Of a stretch of DNA of 12,035 bases, positions 6,815 through 12,035 are shown one piece after another. The notes beneath the pieces were generated by a model. It was not told the DNA's origin, did not search any database, and saw only the letters and a list, made by a program, of their open reading frames with translations. Where the stretch lies: positions 1 to 12,035 of the forward strand of contig JAHFHI010000009.1 in NCBI GenBank assembly GCA_023246995.1, in the 5' to 3' direction. The stretch comes from Candidatus Omnitrophota bacterium. GTDB lineage: Bacteria > Omnitrophota > Omnitrophia > Omnitrophales > Aquincolibacteriaceae. How positions within the stretch are numbered: position 1 is the stretch's first letter; the number at the start of each line of letters is the position of its first letter. A program made the translations under genes and the position numbers.

Positions 6815-8038
6815 ATGCCGATGATCAAACAGATTCTTTTAAAGGACCGGATCCTGACGGACAAGGAACGTAAAAATCTTGCGATTCTCGAAGTCATCCG
6901 CAAAAACGGACCGATCTCCCGAACCGATATTTCTAAAATCACCGAACTGAACATTGTCACGGTTTCCAATTACGTCAATCATTACATCAAAAAAGGGTTG
7001 GTGATCGAAGGCGAACTCGATGAATCGACGGGCGGCCGCAAGCCTGTTTTGGTTGAGCTGAATGCCAAGGCGGGCTACATCGTCGGGGTCGGACTTAACA
7101 TGCTTTCGATCGTGGGTGTGCTGGTTGACCTTGAGATCAACGTGATTGCCGAGCTTAAGATCGAACGCCCGCCTGAAAATTCGGAAGCCGTAATCGAGAG
7201 AATGGTCGAGATGGCGGCCGAGATCATCGAAAAAGCCGAGATCGACAAGGAAAAAATCGTCGGCGTCGGCGTCGGCGTTCCCGGCATCATCGACGAGCGG
7301 GGCAGGACCATCCGGTGGCCGCAGACCCTCGGAGAAAAAGATCTTTCCGTCTGTCTTTCGATCAAAGACACTTTTGAAAAACGCCTCAACATTCCGACTT
7401 TCGTGGAAAATGACGCCAATGCCGCGGTGCTTGGCGAAAAGTGGCTTGGCCTCGACCGCGATGTGCGCCACATGCTTTACATGTTTTCCGGGGTCGGCTG
7501 CGGGGTTTTGATTAACGGGGAAATTTACCGCGGGGCGACCGGGGCGGCAGGGGAACTTGGTATCAACAGCCCCAAGTCGAGCCGCGAATATGCCCAGGAC
7601 ATTGCCACCCAGCTCGGGCGTTGGGAAATGGACATCGGCATGGTGCAAAGAGCCCGCGAGGCCTTGGAAAAAGGCGAGAAATCGGTTTTGCGTGATTTGA
7701 CCGAAGGAAATTTAAACCGGATTGGGTTTAAGGAAATCGTAAAAGCCATCAAGGAGCGTGATCCCCTTGCGCTTCGCATTGTCGAGCAGGCGGGAACCGA
7801 CCTGGGCAAAAAGATCGCTTTTCTCGTGAACCTTTTGAACCCAGAAATCGTGGTGATCGGAGGCGGCATCGAAGATTGCGGGGCGCCGCTTTTGGACGCC
7901 GTCAAACTTGCCATCAAGGACTGGGCGGTTGAAGAAGCTTCGGCACAGGTTAAAATCATCCCCTCGGCCTTCGGGGAAAATGCCGTGGCTCTCGGCGTGG
8001 TCGGAATCGTAGCCCGGGAAGTTTTTGCCCAGGCCTAA
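6815..8038 (+). CDS. ROK-family transcriptional regulator (NagC/Mlc/XylR-like)
   Basis: This 407-residue protein pairs an N-terminal winged helix-turn-helix with a ROK sugar-sensing domain, the layout of NagC, Mlc and XylR repressors. The HTH spans about residues 20-62 (NLAILEVIRKNGPISRTDIS then IVTVSNYVNHYIKKG), followed by the usual STGGRKPVLVEL linker. ROK-domain motifs are GVGVGVPGIID (150-160), FVENDANAAVLGE (197-208), the GATGAAGELGI block (240-250) and NPEIVVIGGGI (342-352). The phosphate-binding loop of ROK kinases (DxGGT) is replaced by VGLNMLSIVGV (92-102), so it is probably a sensor and not a kinase. The Cys-rich zinc motif (CxCGxxGC) that normally follows the GELG block is absent. 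It lies directly after the binding protein and GH94 genes, so the natural inference is control of that sugar operon. Confidence 0.92.
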   Translation: MPMIKQILLKDRILTDKERKNLAILEVIRKNGPISRTDISKITELNIVTVSNYVNHYIKKGLVIEGELDESTGGRKPVLVELNAKAGYIVGVGLNMLSIVGVLVDLEINVIAELKIERPPENSEAVIERMVEMAAEIIEKAEIDKEKIVGVGVGVPGIIDERGRTIRWPQTLGEKDLSVCLSIKDTFEKRLNIPTFVENDANAAVLGEKWLGLDRDVRHMLYMFSGVGCGVLINGEIYRGATGAAGELGINSPKSSREYAQDIATQLGRWEMDIGMVQRAREALEKGEKSVLRDLTEGNLNRIGFKEIVKAIKERDPLALRIVEQAGTDLGKKIAFLVNLLNPEIVVIGGGIEDCGAPLLDAVKLAIKDWAVEEASAQVKIIPSAFGENAVALGVVGIVAREVFAQA

Positions 8039-8048
8039 TAGGTCCGGG

Positions 8049-8071
8049 GGGCGCCTCTTTTCCGGGTGCCC
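8049..8071 (+). other. Small hairpin between the ROK gene and tatC
   Basis: GGGCGCC (8049-8055) can pair with GGTGCCC (8065-8071), a 7-bp stem with one G-U pair and a 9-base loop. No U-run follows, so it is not a convincing terminator. It ends ten bases before the tatC GTG and may affect tatC translation. Confidence 0.3.
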
Positions 8072-8081
8072 TTAAGCGGCT

Positions 8082-8792
8082 GTGCCTGATTTTATTTCCC
8101 ACCTCGAAGAACTGCGCCGGCGCATCCTTATTTGTCTCGGGGTCTACGGCATTCTCGCCATTCTGGCGTACCTTCAATCTGAAAAAATTCTGGATCTCGT
8201 AACCGCACCGCTTTACCGGCACGCAAACGTGCAGCTTGTTTTTCAAGCACCCCACGAAGCGTTTCTGATCCGCCTTAAGGCCGCGGCTTTGGGGGCGGCG
8301 CTGCTCGGAGCGCCTCTTTTCATGCAGCAAACATGGCTGTTTGTCGCGCCGGGTCTTTATGATCGCGAAAAAAAAGTGCTGTTTCCGGTGATTCTGGCTT
8401 CCGCGCTGCTTTTTTTGACGGGCGTCTTTTTTGCCTATCGGGTCGTGGTTCCCTGGGGCCTGGGATTTTTATTAAGCTATCAAACCGAAACCCTGAAACC
8501 CATGATTGGGATCGGGCCCTATTTTTCTTTTATAAGCGGGATGGTGACGGCCTTTGGCCTGCTTTTTGATTTTCCGGTTTTTATGCTGGGTCTTATGAAG
8601 CTTGGCATCGTTAAAAGCCAGACTTTTGCCGGGGCCCGAAGAGCGACCTATGTCGCGATTTTTATTGCAGCGGCCATTTTAACGCCTTCTCCGGACCCCT
8701 TAAGCCAGCTTCTTCTTGCCATCCCCTTGGTTTTTTTGTTTGAAATCTCTCTTGGGCTGGGCCGGGTGCTTGAAAAACGCTCCGGCCTTTAG
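8082..8792 (+). CDS. tatC: TatC, twin-arginine translocase core subunit
   Basis: TatC is a polytopic inner-membrane protein that recognises twin-arginine signal peptides and, with TatA/TatB, exports folded proteins. This one has 236 residues, the family's usual size. It opens with FISHLEELRRRI (4-15), the cytoplasmic block just before membrane segment 1. Six hydrophobic segments can be picked out at about 16-30, 66-84, 100-118, 150-173, 187-201 and 206-227. FVAPGLYDREKK (87-98) carries the conserved Phe and Glu of the signal-binding loop; FGLLFDFPVF (158-167) and AAILTPSPDPLSQLLLAIP (197-215) are family signatures. GTG 8082 is chosen because an in-frame TAA lies at 8073-8075; the ribosome site is weak. 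It begins 43 bases after the ROK gene. tatA/tatB are not adjacent and no Tat substrate is obvious nearby. Confidence 0.95.
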   Translation: MPDFISHLEELRRRILICLGVYGILAILAYLQSEKILDLVTAPLYRHANVQLVFQAPHEAFLIRLKAAALGAALLGAPLFMQQTWLFVAPGLYDREKKVLFPVILASALLFLTGVFFAYRVVVPWGLGFLLSYQTETLKPMIGIGPYFSFISGMVTAFGLLFDFPVFMLGLMKLGIVKSQTFAGARRATYVAIFIAAAILTPSPDPLSQLLLAIPLVFLFEISLGLGRVLEKRSGL

Positions 8793-8820
8793 CCTTTTTG
8801 GGCAATGCCCGGGGAGCGTT
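8776..8820 (+). other. Imperfect inverted repeat spanning the tatC end and the cys promoter
   Basis: AACGCTCCGG (8776-8785) can pair with CCGG-GG-AGCGTT (8809-8820), a 10-bp stem with a two-base bulge. The right arm ends on the first two bases of the TTGACA box of the cysC promoter. GGGC-AAT-GCCC (8800-8810) nests partly inside it. No U-run follows, so it does not look like a normal terminator. Confidence 0.3.
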
Positions 8821-8847
8821 GACAGTCCCAGGGATTGGTTGTATAGT
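8819..8847 (+). promoter_or_regulatory. Sigma70-type promoter for the cysC-PHP-cysH-cysK operon
   Basis: Perfect TTGACA (8819-8824), a 17-base spacer and TATAGT (8842-8847) predict a start at A8854. The -10 box is followed, five bases later, by CACTTTTTA (8853-8861), the same element found at the same distance in the sugar-operon promoter. A short palindrome TCCCAGGGA (8826-8834) lies in the spacer. All four downstream genes are tightly spaced, so they are probably one transcript. Confidence 0.82.
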
Positions 8848-8906
8848 GGGCTCACTTTTTAGCGTTAGAAATTTATTTTAAGTTGTTTATTTTGAATAAC
8901 TTAAGA

Positions 8907-9476
8907 ATGGCATCAGGAATTCTTTTGGACCCCCAGAATACGCGTTTGACACAAGGCCTTACCATCTGGTTTACGGGGCTTCCGAGCTCCGGAAAATCCA
9001 CGATCGCAAGGGCGCTTGAGCGGCAGCTTAAAAAATGGGGCCTGCGCTCCGAGCTTCTTGACGGCGATGTGGTGAGAACGCACTTAAGCAGGGATCTCGG
9101 ATTTTCTAAAGAGGATCGCGACGCCAATATCAAGCGCATCGGTTTTGTCTGCCAGCTTTTGAGCCGCAATGGGGTGGCGGCGATCGTTTCCGCGGTATCG
9201 CCTTACCGGGAAAGCCGGGACGCGAACCGGAGCAGAATCGGAAATTTTATCGAAGTCTATGTGAAGGCTTCCAGCGAGGCGTGCGCAAAACGCGACGTCA
9301 AAGGCCTTTATGAAAAAGCCAAACGCGGCGAAATTAAAAATTTTACGGGAGTCGATGACCCTTACGAAGAACCCCTGAACCCGGAAGTGATTTGCGATAC
9401 GGAACGCGAGACGCCCGAAGAATCGCTCGCCAAGGTCGTGGCGAAACTCGAAGCGCTCGGATATCTTCAATTTTAA
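8907..9476 (+). CDS. cysC: CysC, adenylylsulfate (APS) kinase
   Basis: APS kinase phosphorylates adenosine 5'-phosphosulfate at the 3' position with ATP to give PAPS, in the cytoplasm. The 189-residue product has the full motif set: WFTGLPSSGKSTIA (21-34, P-loop), LLDGDVVR (50-57), RDANIKRIGFV (71-81), AIVSAVSPYR (92-101, with the Ser of the family's phosphoserine position), FIEVYVKA (114-121), KGLYEKAKRGEIKNFTG (132-148) and DPYEEP (151-156). Length matches stand-alone CysC. ATG 8907 is preferred; an in-frame TTG at 8883 would add eight residues, and neither has a strong ribosome site, so the N terminus is uncertain. No sulfate adenylyltransferase (sat or cysND) is in the window. It is the first gene of the cys operon and is followed 14 bases later by a PHP phosphoesterase. 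Confidence 0.95.
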   Translation: MASGILLDPQNTRLTQGLTIWFTGLPSSGKSTIARALERQLKKWGLRSELLDGDVVRTHLSRDLGFSKEDRDANIKRIGFVCQLLSRNGVAAIVSAVSPYRESRDANRSRIGNFIEVYVKASSEACAKRDVKGLYEKAKRGEIKNFTGVDDPYEEPLNPEVICDTERETPEESLAKVVAKLEALGYLQF

Positions 9477-9490
9477 CTTAACGCCAAGAG

Positions 9491-10372
9491 ATGCGCAATT
9501 TTATGAAAGTTGATTTTCACATGCACACAACCCATTCCGACGGCTCGTACACTCCCACGGCGCTCATTCAGAGGTGCGCCGAAAAGGGGCTCGGATGTGT
9601 TTCCGTGACGGATCATGACACCCTGTCCGGGCTCGTGGAATGCGGCCAAGAGGCCCGCAAAAACGGCATGGAGCTTGTTCCGGGCGTGGAGATAAGCGCC
9701 CAGTTTGAACCGGGGACGCTTCATATCCTCGGATATTTTCTGGACCCGGATGATTCGGAACTTAAAGAGGAGCTGGGAGGCGTTCAAAGAGCGCGCAAGG
9801 AGCGCAACCCGCAGATCATTGAAAAACTGCGAGGCCTTGGAATCGAGATTAGCCTGGAAGAGGTTCATAAGGAGGCGGCTTTGGATGAAGAACTGGCGGA
9901 CCGTCAGATCGGGCGGCCGCATTTTGCGCGCGTGCTGGTTAAAAAAGGTTACGCCGCAAGCCTCGAAGATGCTTTCGGCCGCTACCTTTCGAAAGGGCGT
10001 CCGGCCTATATGGACAAGCGCAGGCTTTCAAGCGCCCGGGCCATTCAGGTGATCCGCAAAGCCGGCGGGATTGCTTCGGTGGCGCATCCCAAACAAATGC
10101 GGCTGGAGGAGCGGGCGTTAGAAAAAGAGCTGGCCCGGCTTGTCGGTGAGGGGCTTGAGGCCATTGAGGTTTACAATAGCTGCCAGACCGCGGCCGAGCA
10201 CTCGATTTATCAGCGCCTTGCTAAGCACTTTGGGTTGGTGGTCACAGGCGGCAGCGATTTTCACGGCGCAAGCAAGCCCGGCGTGGAAGTCGGGATCCTC
10301 GGGGAAAACGTAAGCCTTGGCTACGAAATGGTCGACGCCCTGCGGGAAAAACTGGCCGCACGCCGGGGGTAA
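9491..10372 (+). CDS. PHP-domain phosphoesterase of the YciV/TrpH (3',5'-nucleoside bisphosphate phosphatase/RNase AM) type
   Basis: This is a 293-residue metal-dependent PHP phosphoesterase. Metal-ligand motifs appear in order: DFHMHTTHSDG (8-18), VTDHDT (39-44), VPGVEIS (63-69), the insertion ending GRPHFARVLVKKG (141-153), VAHP (197-200) and GGSDFHG (253-259). The GRPHFAR insertion, KYL/RYLSKGRPAY-like stretch and overall length match E. coli YciV (RNase AM) and Chromobacterium Cv1693, enzymes known to remove the 3'-phosphate of 3',5'-nucleoside bisphosphates such as pAp. Start ATG 9491 is 14 bases after cysC; ATG 9503 is an in-frame alternative. Sitting between APS kinase and the reductase, it is well placed to clear pAp made from PAPS; that role is inference. 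Other possible roles are 5' trimming of small RNAs or a histidinol-phosphatase-like activity, the latter unlikely given the motif match. Confidence 0.88.
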   Translation: MRNFMKVDFHMHTTHSDGSYTPTALIQRCAEKGLGCVSVTDHDTLSGLVECGQEARKNGMELVPGVEISAQFEPGTLHILGYFLDPDDSELKEELGGVQRARKERNPQIIEKLRGLGIEISLEEVHKEAALDEELADRQIGRPHFARVLVKKGYAASLEDAFGRYLSKGRPAYMDKRRLSSARAIQVIRKAGGIASVAHPKQMRLEERALEKELARLVGEGLEAIEVYNSCQTAAEHSIYQRLAKHFGLVVTGGSDFHGASKPGVEVGILGENVSLGYEMVDALREKLAARRG

Positions 10373-10378
10373 TCCAGG

Positions 10379-10388
10379 GGGAGGAGAG
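10379..10388 (+). promoter_or_regulatory. cysH ribosome binding site
   Basis: GGGAGGAGAG lies just after the PHP stop codon, with AGGAG (10382-10386) five bases before GTG 10392. It decides for that start over an upstream in-frame ATG at 10317, which would sit 56 bases inside the PHP gene and code for unconserved sequence. Confidence 0.75.
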
Positions 10389-10391
10389 CGG

Positions 10392-11156
10392 GTGTTGGTG
10401 CACGAACTGGATCTTGAAAAACTCAATGCTGGGTTTGAAACGCTCAAGCCGCAGGAGATCATGGACTGGGCCTTTCGGGAATTTTCGGGCCAAATCGCCA
10501 TGACCTCTTCTTTTGGCCCCGAAAGCGGTGTGCTGCTTCACATGGCAAGCCTTTTGGATCCGAAGGTCCCCGTGCTTTTTCTGGAAACCGGCTATCACTT
10601 TCCCGAAACCCTTGAGTATAAGGAAAGCCTGGTGCGAAGGTTTGGTTTAACAAACGTAATCGATCTGAAAGCCGAACCGCAGGCCAAGTCGGATTTGGAA
10701 AGACAATACGGGCAGGCGCCTTATGAAAAACAGCCCGACGAATGCTGCCGGGTTCATAAAGTCGAACCGCTAGACCGGGCGATCAAAGGTTATGAGGCGT
10801 GGATGAGCGGGATCCGCCGACAGCAGACGGATTTCAGAAAATCCATCCGCATCCTTGAAGAATATGAAGGCGGGGTTTTCAAGTTAAGCCCGCTCGCGAA
10901 TTTCACTTCCCGGGACGCGTGGTGGTACTTAAAAGAACATGGGATTCCCCAGCACCCTCTTTTTGAAAAAGGGTATTTGAGCATTGGCTGCTGGCCCTGC
11001 ACGCGCCCCATTCAGGCCGGGGATGACGAGCGCTCCGGCAGGTGGGCCGGGAAGGCCAAGAAGGAATGCGGGATTCATACGTTTAAAGAACTTAAACCGG
11101 GCGGTGAGCAAGAGCCGGAAAAAGAAGCGGCTGAAGACATAGCCCCCGAAATTTAA
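10392..11156 (+). CDS. cysH: CysH, adenylylsulfate/phosphoadenylylsulfate reductase with [4Fe-4S] motif
   Basis: This 254-residue cytoplasmic enzyme reduces activated sulfate to sulfite with thioredoxin or glutaredoxin. Blocks visible are [14 protein letters not shown] (37-50, the nucleotide-binding PP-loop-like region), [14 protein letters not shown] (63-76), [12 protein letters not shown] (117-128), [13 protein letters not shown] (137-149), [11 protein letters not shown] (197-207) and KECGIH (224-229), which carries the redox-active Cys226. The Cys118-Cys119 plus Cys200/Cys203 set is the iron-sulfur signature of APS reductases and Bacillus-type CysH and is missing from E. coli-type PAPS reductase. 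APS is therefore the expected main substrate, although some enzymes of this type also accept PAPS. GTG 10392 is chosen on the AGGAG upstream. The last 20 residues are Glu-rich and unconserved. It is followed 28 bases later by cysK. Confidence 0.93.
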   Translation: MLVHELDLEKLNAGFETLKPQEIMDWAFREFSGQIAMTSSFGPESGVLLHMASLLDPKVPVLFLETGYHFPETLEYKESLVRRFGLTNVIDLKAEPQAKSDLERQYGQAPYEKQPDECCRVHKVEPLDRAIKGYEAWMSGIRRQQTDFRKSIRILEEYEGGVFKLSPLANFTSRDAWWYLKEHGIPQHPLFEKGYLSIGCWPCTRPIQAGDDERSGRWAGKAKKECGIHTFKELKPGGEQEPEKEAAEDIAPEI

Positions 11157-11184
11157 AGAGACTACCCTTATGGAGGAGAATGCC

Positions 11185-12035
11185 ATGACCCTAAGCGCCC
11201 AAAGTAAACCCAGAACCAAGCCGGTTATCGCGCAAAACGCCCTTGAACTGATCGGCAACACGCCGCTTGTGCGCTTGAACAAACTAACCAGCCCCGAGAG
11301 TGCCGCGGTCTATGGCAAGCTTGAATCCATGAATCCGGGCGGAAGCGTCAAGGACAGGATCTGTCTTAGCATGATTTCGGATGCGGAAGAAAAAGGCCTG
11401 CTTAAAAAAGACACTGTGATCATTGAGCCCACCTCGGGAAACACCGGGATCGGCCTGGCGCTTGTCTGCGCCGTGAAAGGATACCGCTTGATTCTCACCA
11501 TGCCCGAAACCATGAGCGTGGAGCGGCGCCAGCTTTTGAAGCGTTTTGGAGCGGAGCTCGTACTCACGCCCGGCGCCGAAGGAATGAAAGGGGCCATCGC
11601 GAAAGCCAAAGAACTGCAGAACCAATATCCGAATAGTTTTATACCGCAGCAGTTTGCCAATCCCGCGAATCCCAAAATTCACCGCGAAACGACCGCGGAA
11701 GAAATTTGGACTGCCTTGGACGGCAAAATCGATGCGTTTGTTTCGGGTGTCGGCACCGGAGGAACGATTACGGGTTGCGGGGAAGTGTTTAAGAAGCGCA
11801 ACCCCAACATTAAAATTGTGGCCATTGAACCGAAAAATTCCCCCGTGCTCTCGGGAGGGCAGCCCGGGCGCCATAAGATCCAAGGCATCGGCGCGGGATT
11901 CGTGCCGGACATTTTCAACCGCCAGGTTGTGGATAGAATCATGACGGTCGAGGACATGGACGCCTGGACCACGATGCTCGAGCTCGCAAAAAAAGAAGGC
12001 ATCTTAAGCGGTATTTCCACGGGCGCCATTTTTTG
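11185..12035 (+). CDS. cysK: CysK, cysteine synthase A (O-acetylserine sulfhydrylase), 3' end cut by the window edge
   Basis: This PLP enzyme joins sulfide and O-acetylserine into L-cysteine in the cytoplasm, the last step of the pathway begun by cysC and cysH. The 283 residues seen (the family is usually 300-325) carry [14 protein letters not shown] (21-34), NPGGSVKDR (50-58, PLP-binding Lys56), [12 protein letters not shown] (82-93), [12 protein letters not shown] (155-166), [11 protein letters not shown] (187-197, phosphate loop) and the start of the GISTGA motif (276-281). ATG 11185 is chosen because GGAGGAG (11172-11178) lies six bases upstream; an in-frame ATG at 11170 would place that sequence inside the coding region. 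A cystathionine beta-synthase-like relative is less likely given the compact N terminus. The gene continues past the right edge with no stop. Confidence 0.95.
   Translation, partial: MTLSAQSKPRTKPVIAQNALELIGNTPLVRLNKLTSPESAAVYGKLESMNPGGSVKDRICLSMISDAEEKGLLKKDTVIIEPTSGNTGIGLALVCAVKGYRLILTMPETMSVERRQLLKRFGAELVLTPGAEGMKGAIAKAKELQNQYPNSFIPQQFANPANPKIHRETTAEEIWTALDGKIDAFVSGVGTGGTITGCGEVFKKRNPNIKIVAIEPKNSPVLSGGQPGRHKIQGIGAGFVPDIFNRQVVDRIMTVEDMDAWTTMLELAKKEGILSGISTGAIF

Noticed and set aside
7258..7277. Near-triplicate six-base repeat (GTCGGC units) that looks like a microsatellite
   Set aside because: It encodes the conserved GVGVGVPG motif of ROK proteins, so protein constraint explains it.
6839..7648. 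269-codon open frame on the minus strand inside the ROK gene
   Set aside because: It is a shadow of a clear ROK coding frame; its translation has an Asp/Phe/His-rich, repetitive character and no recognisable domain.
8049..8071. Intrinsic terminator between the ROK gene and tatC
   Set aside because: A short stem exists but is followed by CTTAAG and not a U-run; it is kept only as a hairpin of unknown role.
8883..8906. TTG start adding eight residues to CysC
   Set aside because: The added residues are not conserved and there is no good ribosome site; ATG 8907 is simpler, although the choice is not certain.
10317..10391. Upstream ATG start for cysH overlapping the PHP gene
   Set aside because: The extra 25 residues are unconserved, and a strong AGGAG ribosome site precedes GTG 10392.
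11284..11883. 199-codon minus-strand open frame at the right end
   Set aside because: It lies entirely opposite cysK, whose PLP-enzyme motifs are continuous on the + strand; the antisense product shows no family features.
1..12035. CRISPR arrays, tRNA or rRNA genes, transposases, phage genes
   Set aside because: I saw no direct repeat arrays, cloverleaf-like segments, rRNA signatures or mobile-element proteins on either strand; almost all bases are in conserved housekeeping or metabolic genes.

Overview
The window is gene-dense bacterial chromosome, with all eleven genes on the + strand and no gap over about 160 bases. It suggests a Gram-negative-type (lipoprotein-bearing, Tat-encoding) free-living heterotroph from a poorly sampled lineage. 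An uncultivated phylum such as Omnitrophota is possible, but that is only an impression from gene style and order; nothing here fixes the taxon. The mnmG-parA-parB order plus two parS sites places the left end near a chromosome replication origin.

Region 1 (1-2750) is the origin and segregation block: the 3' half of mnmG (tRNA wobble-uridine modification), two parS palindromes, then parA and parB overlapping by four bases. The usual rsmG between mnmG and parA is missing. Base composition changes from roughly 35-45% GC in mnmG and most of parA to roughly 55-58% from the parA tail onward.

Region 2 (2751-8038) is a sugar-use locus. A near-perfect sigma70-type promoter carrying an inverted repeat drives a lipoprotein sugar-binding protein and a GH94 glycoside phosphorylase (21-base gap). 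A ROK-family regulator follows after a 153-base gap with several palindromes. No ABC permease or ATPase lies here. The likely logic is capture of a beta-linked disaccharide or oligosaccharide outside the cell, intracellular phosphorolysis to sugar-1-phosphate, and control by the ROK protein.

Region 3 (8082-8792) is tatC, encoding the core membrane subunit of the twin-arginine translocase, without tatA or tatB beside it.

Region 4 (8819-12035) is a sulfate-assimilation and cysteine operon with its own strong promoter: cysC (APS kinase), a PHP-domain phosphoesterase related to the pAp-cleaving YciV/Cv1693 group, cysH of the iron-sulfur type, and cysK (cut by the right edge). The most interesting reading is that the PHP enzyme clears 3',5'-pAp produced when PAPS is used, doing the job CysQ does elsewhere. 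The sugar-locus and cys promoters also share an identical CACTTTTTA start region at the same distance from the -10 box.
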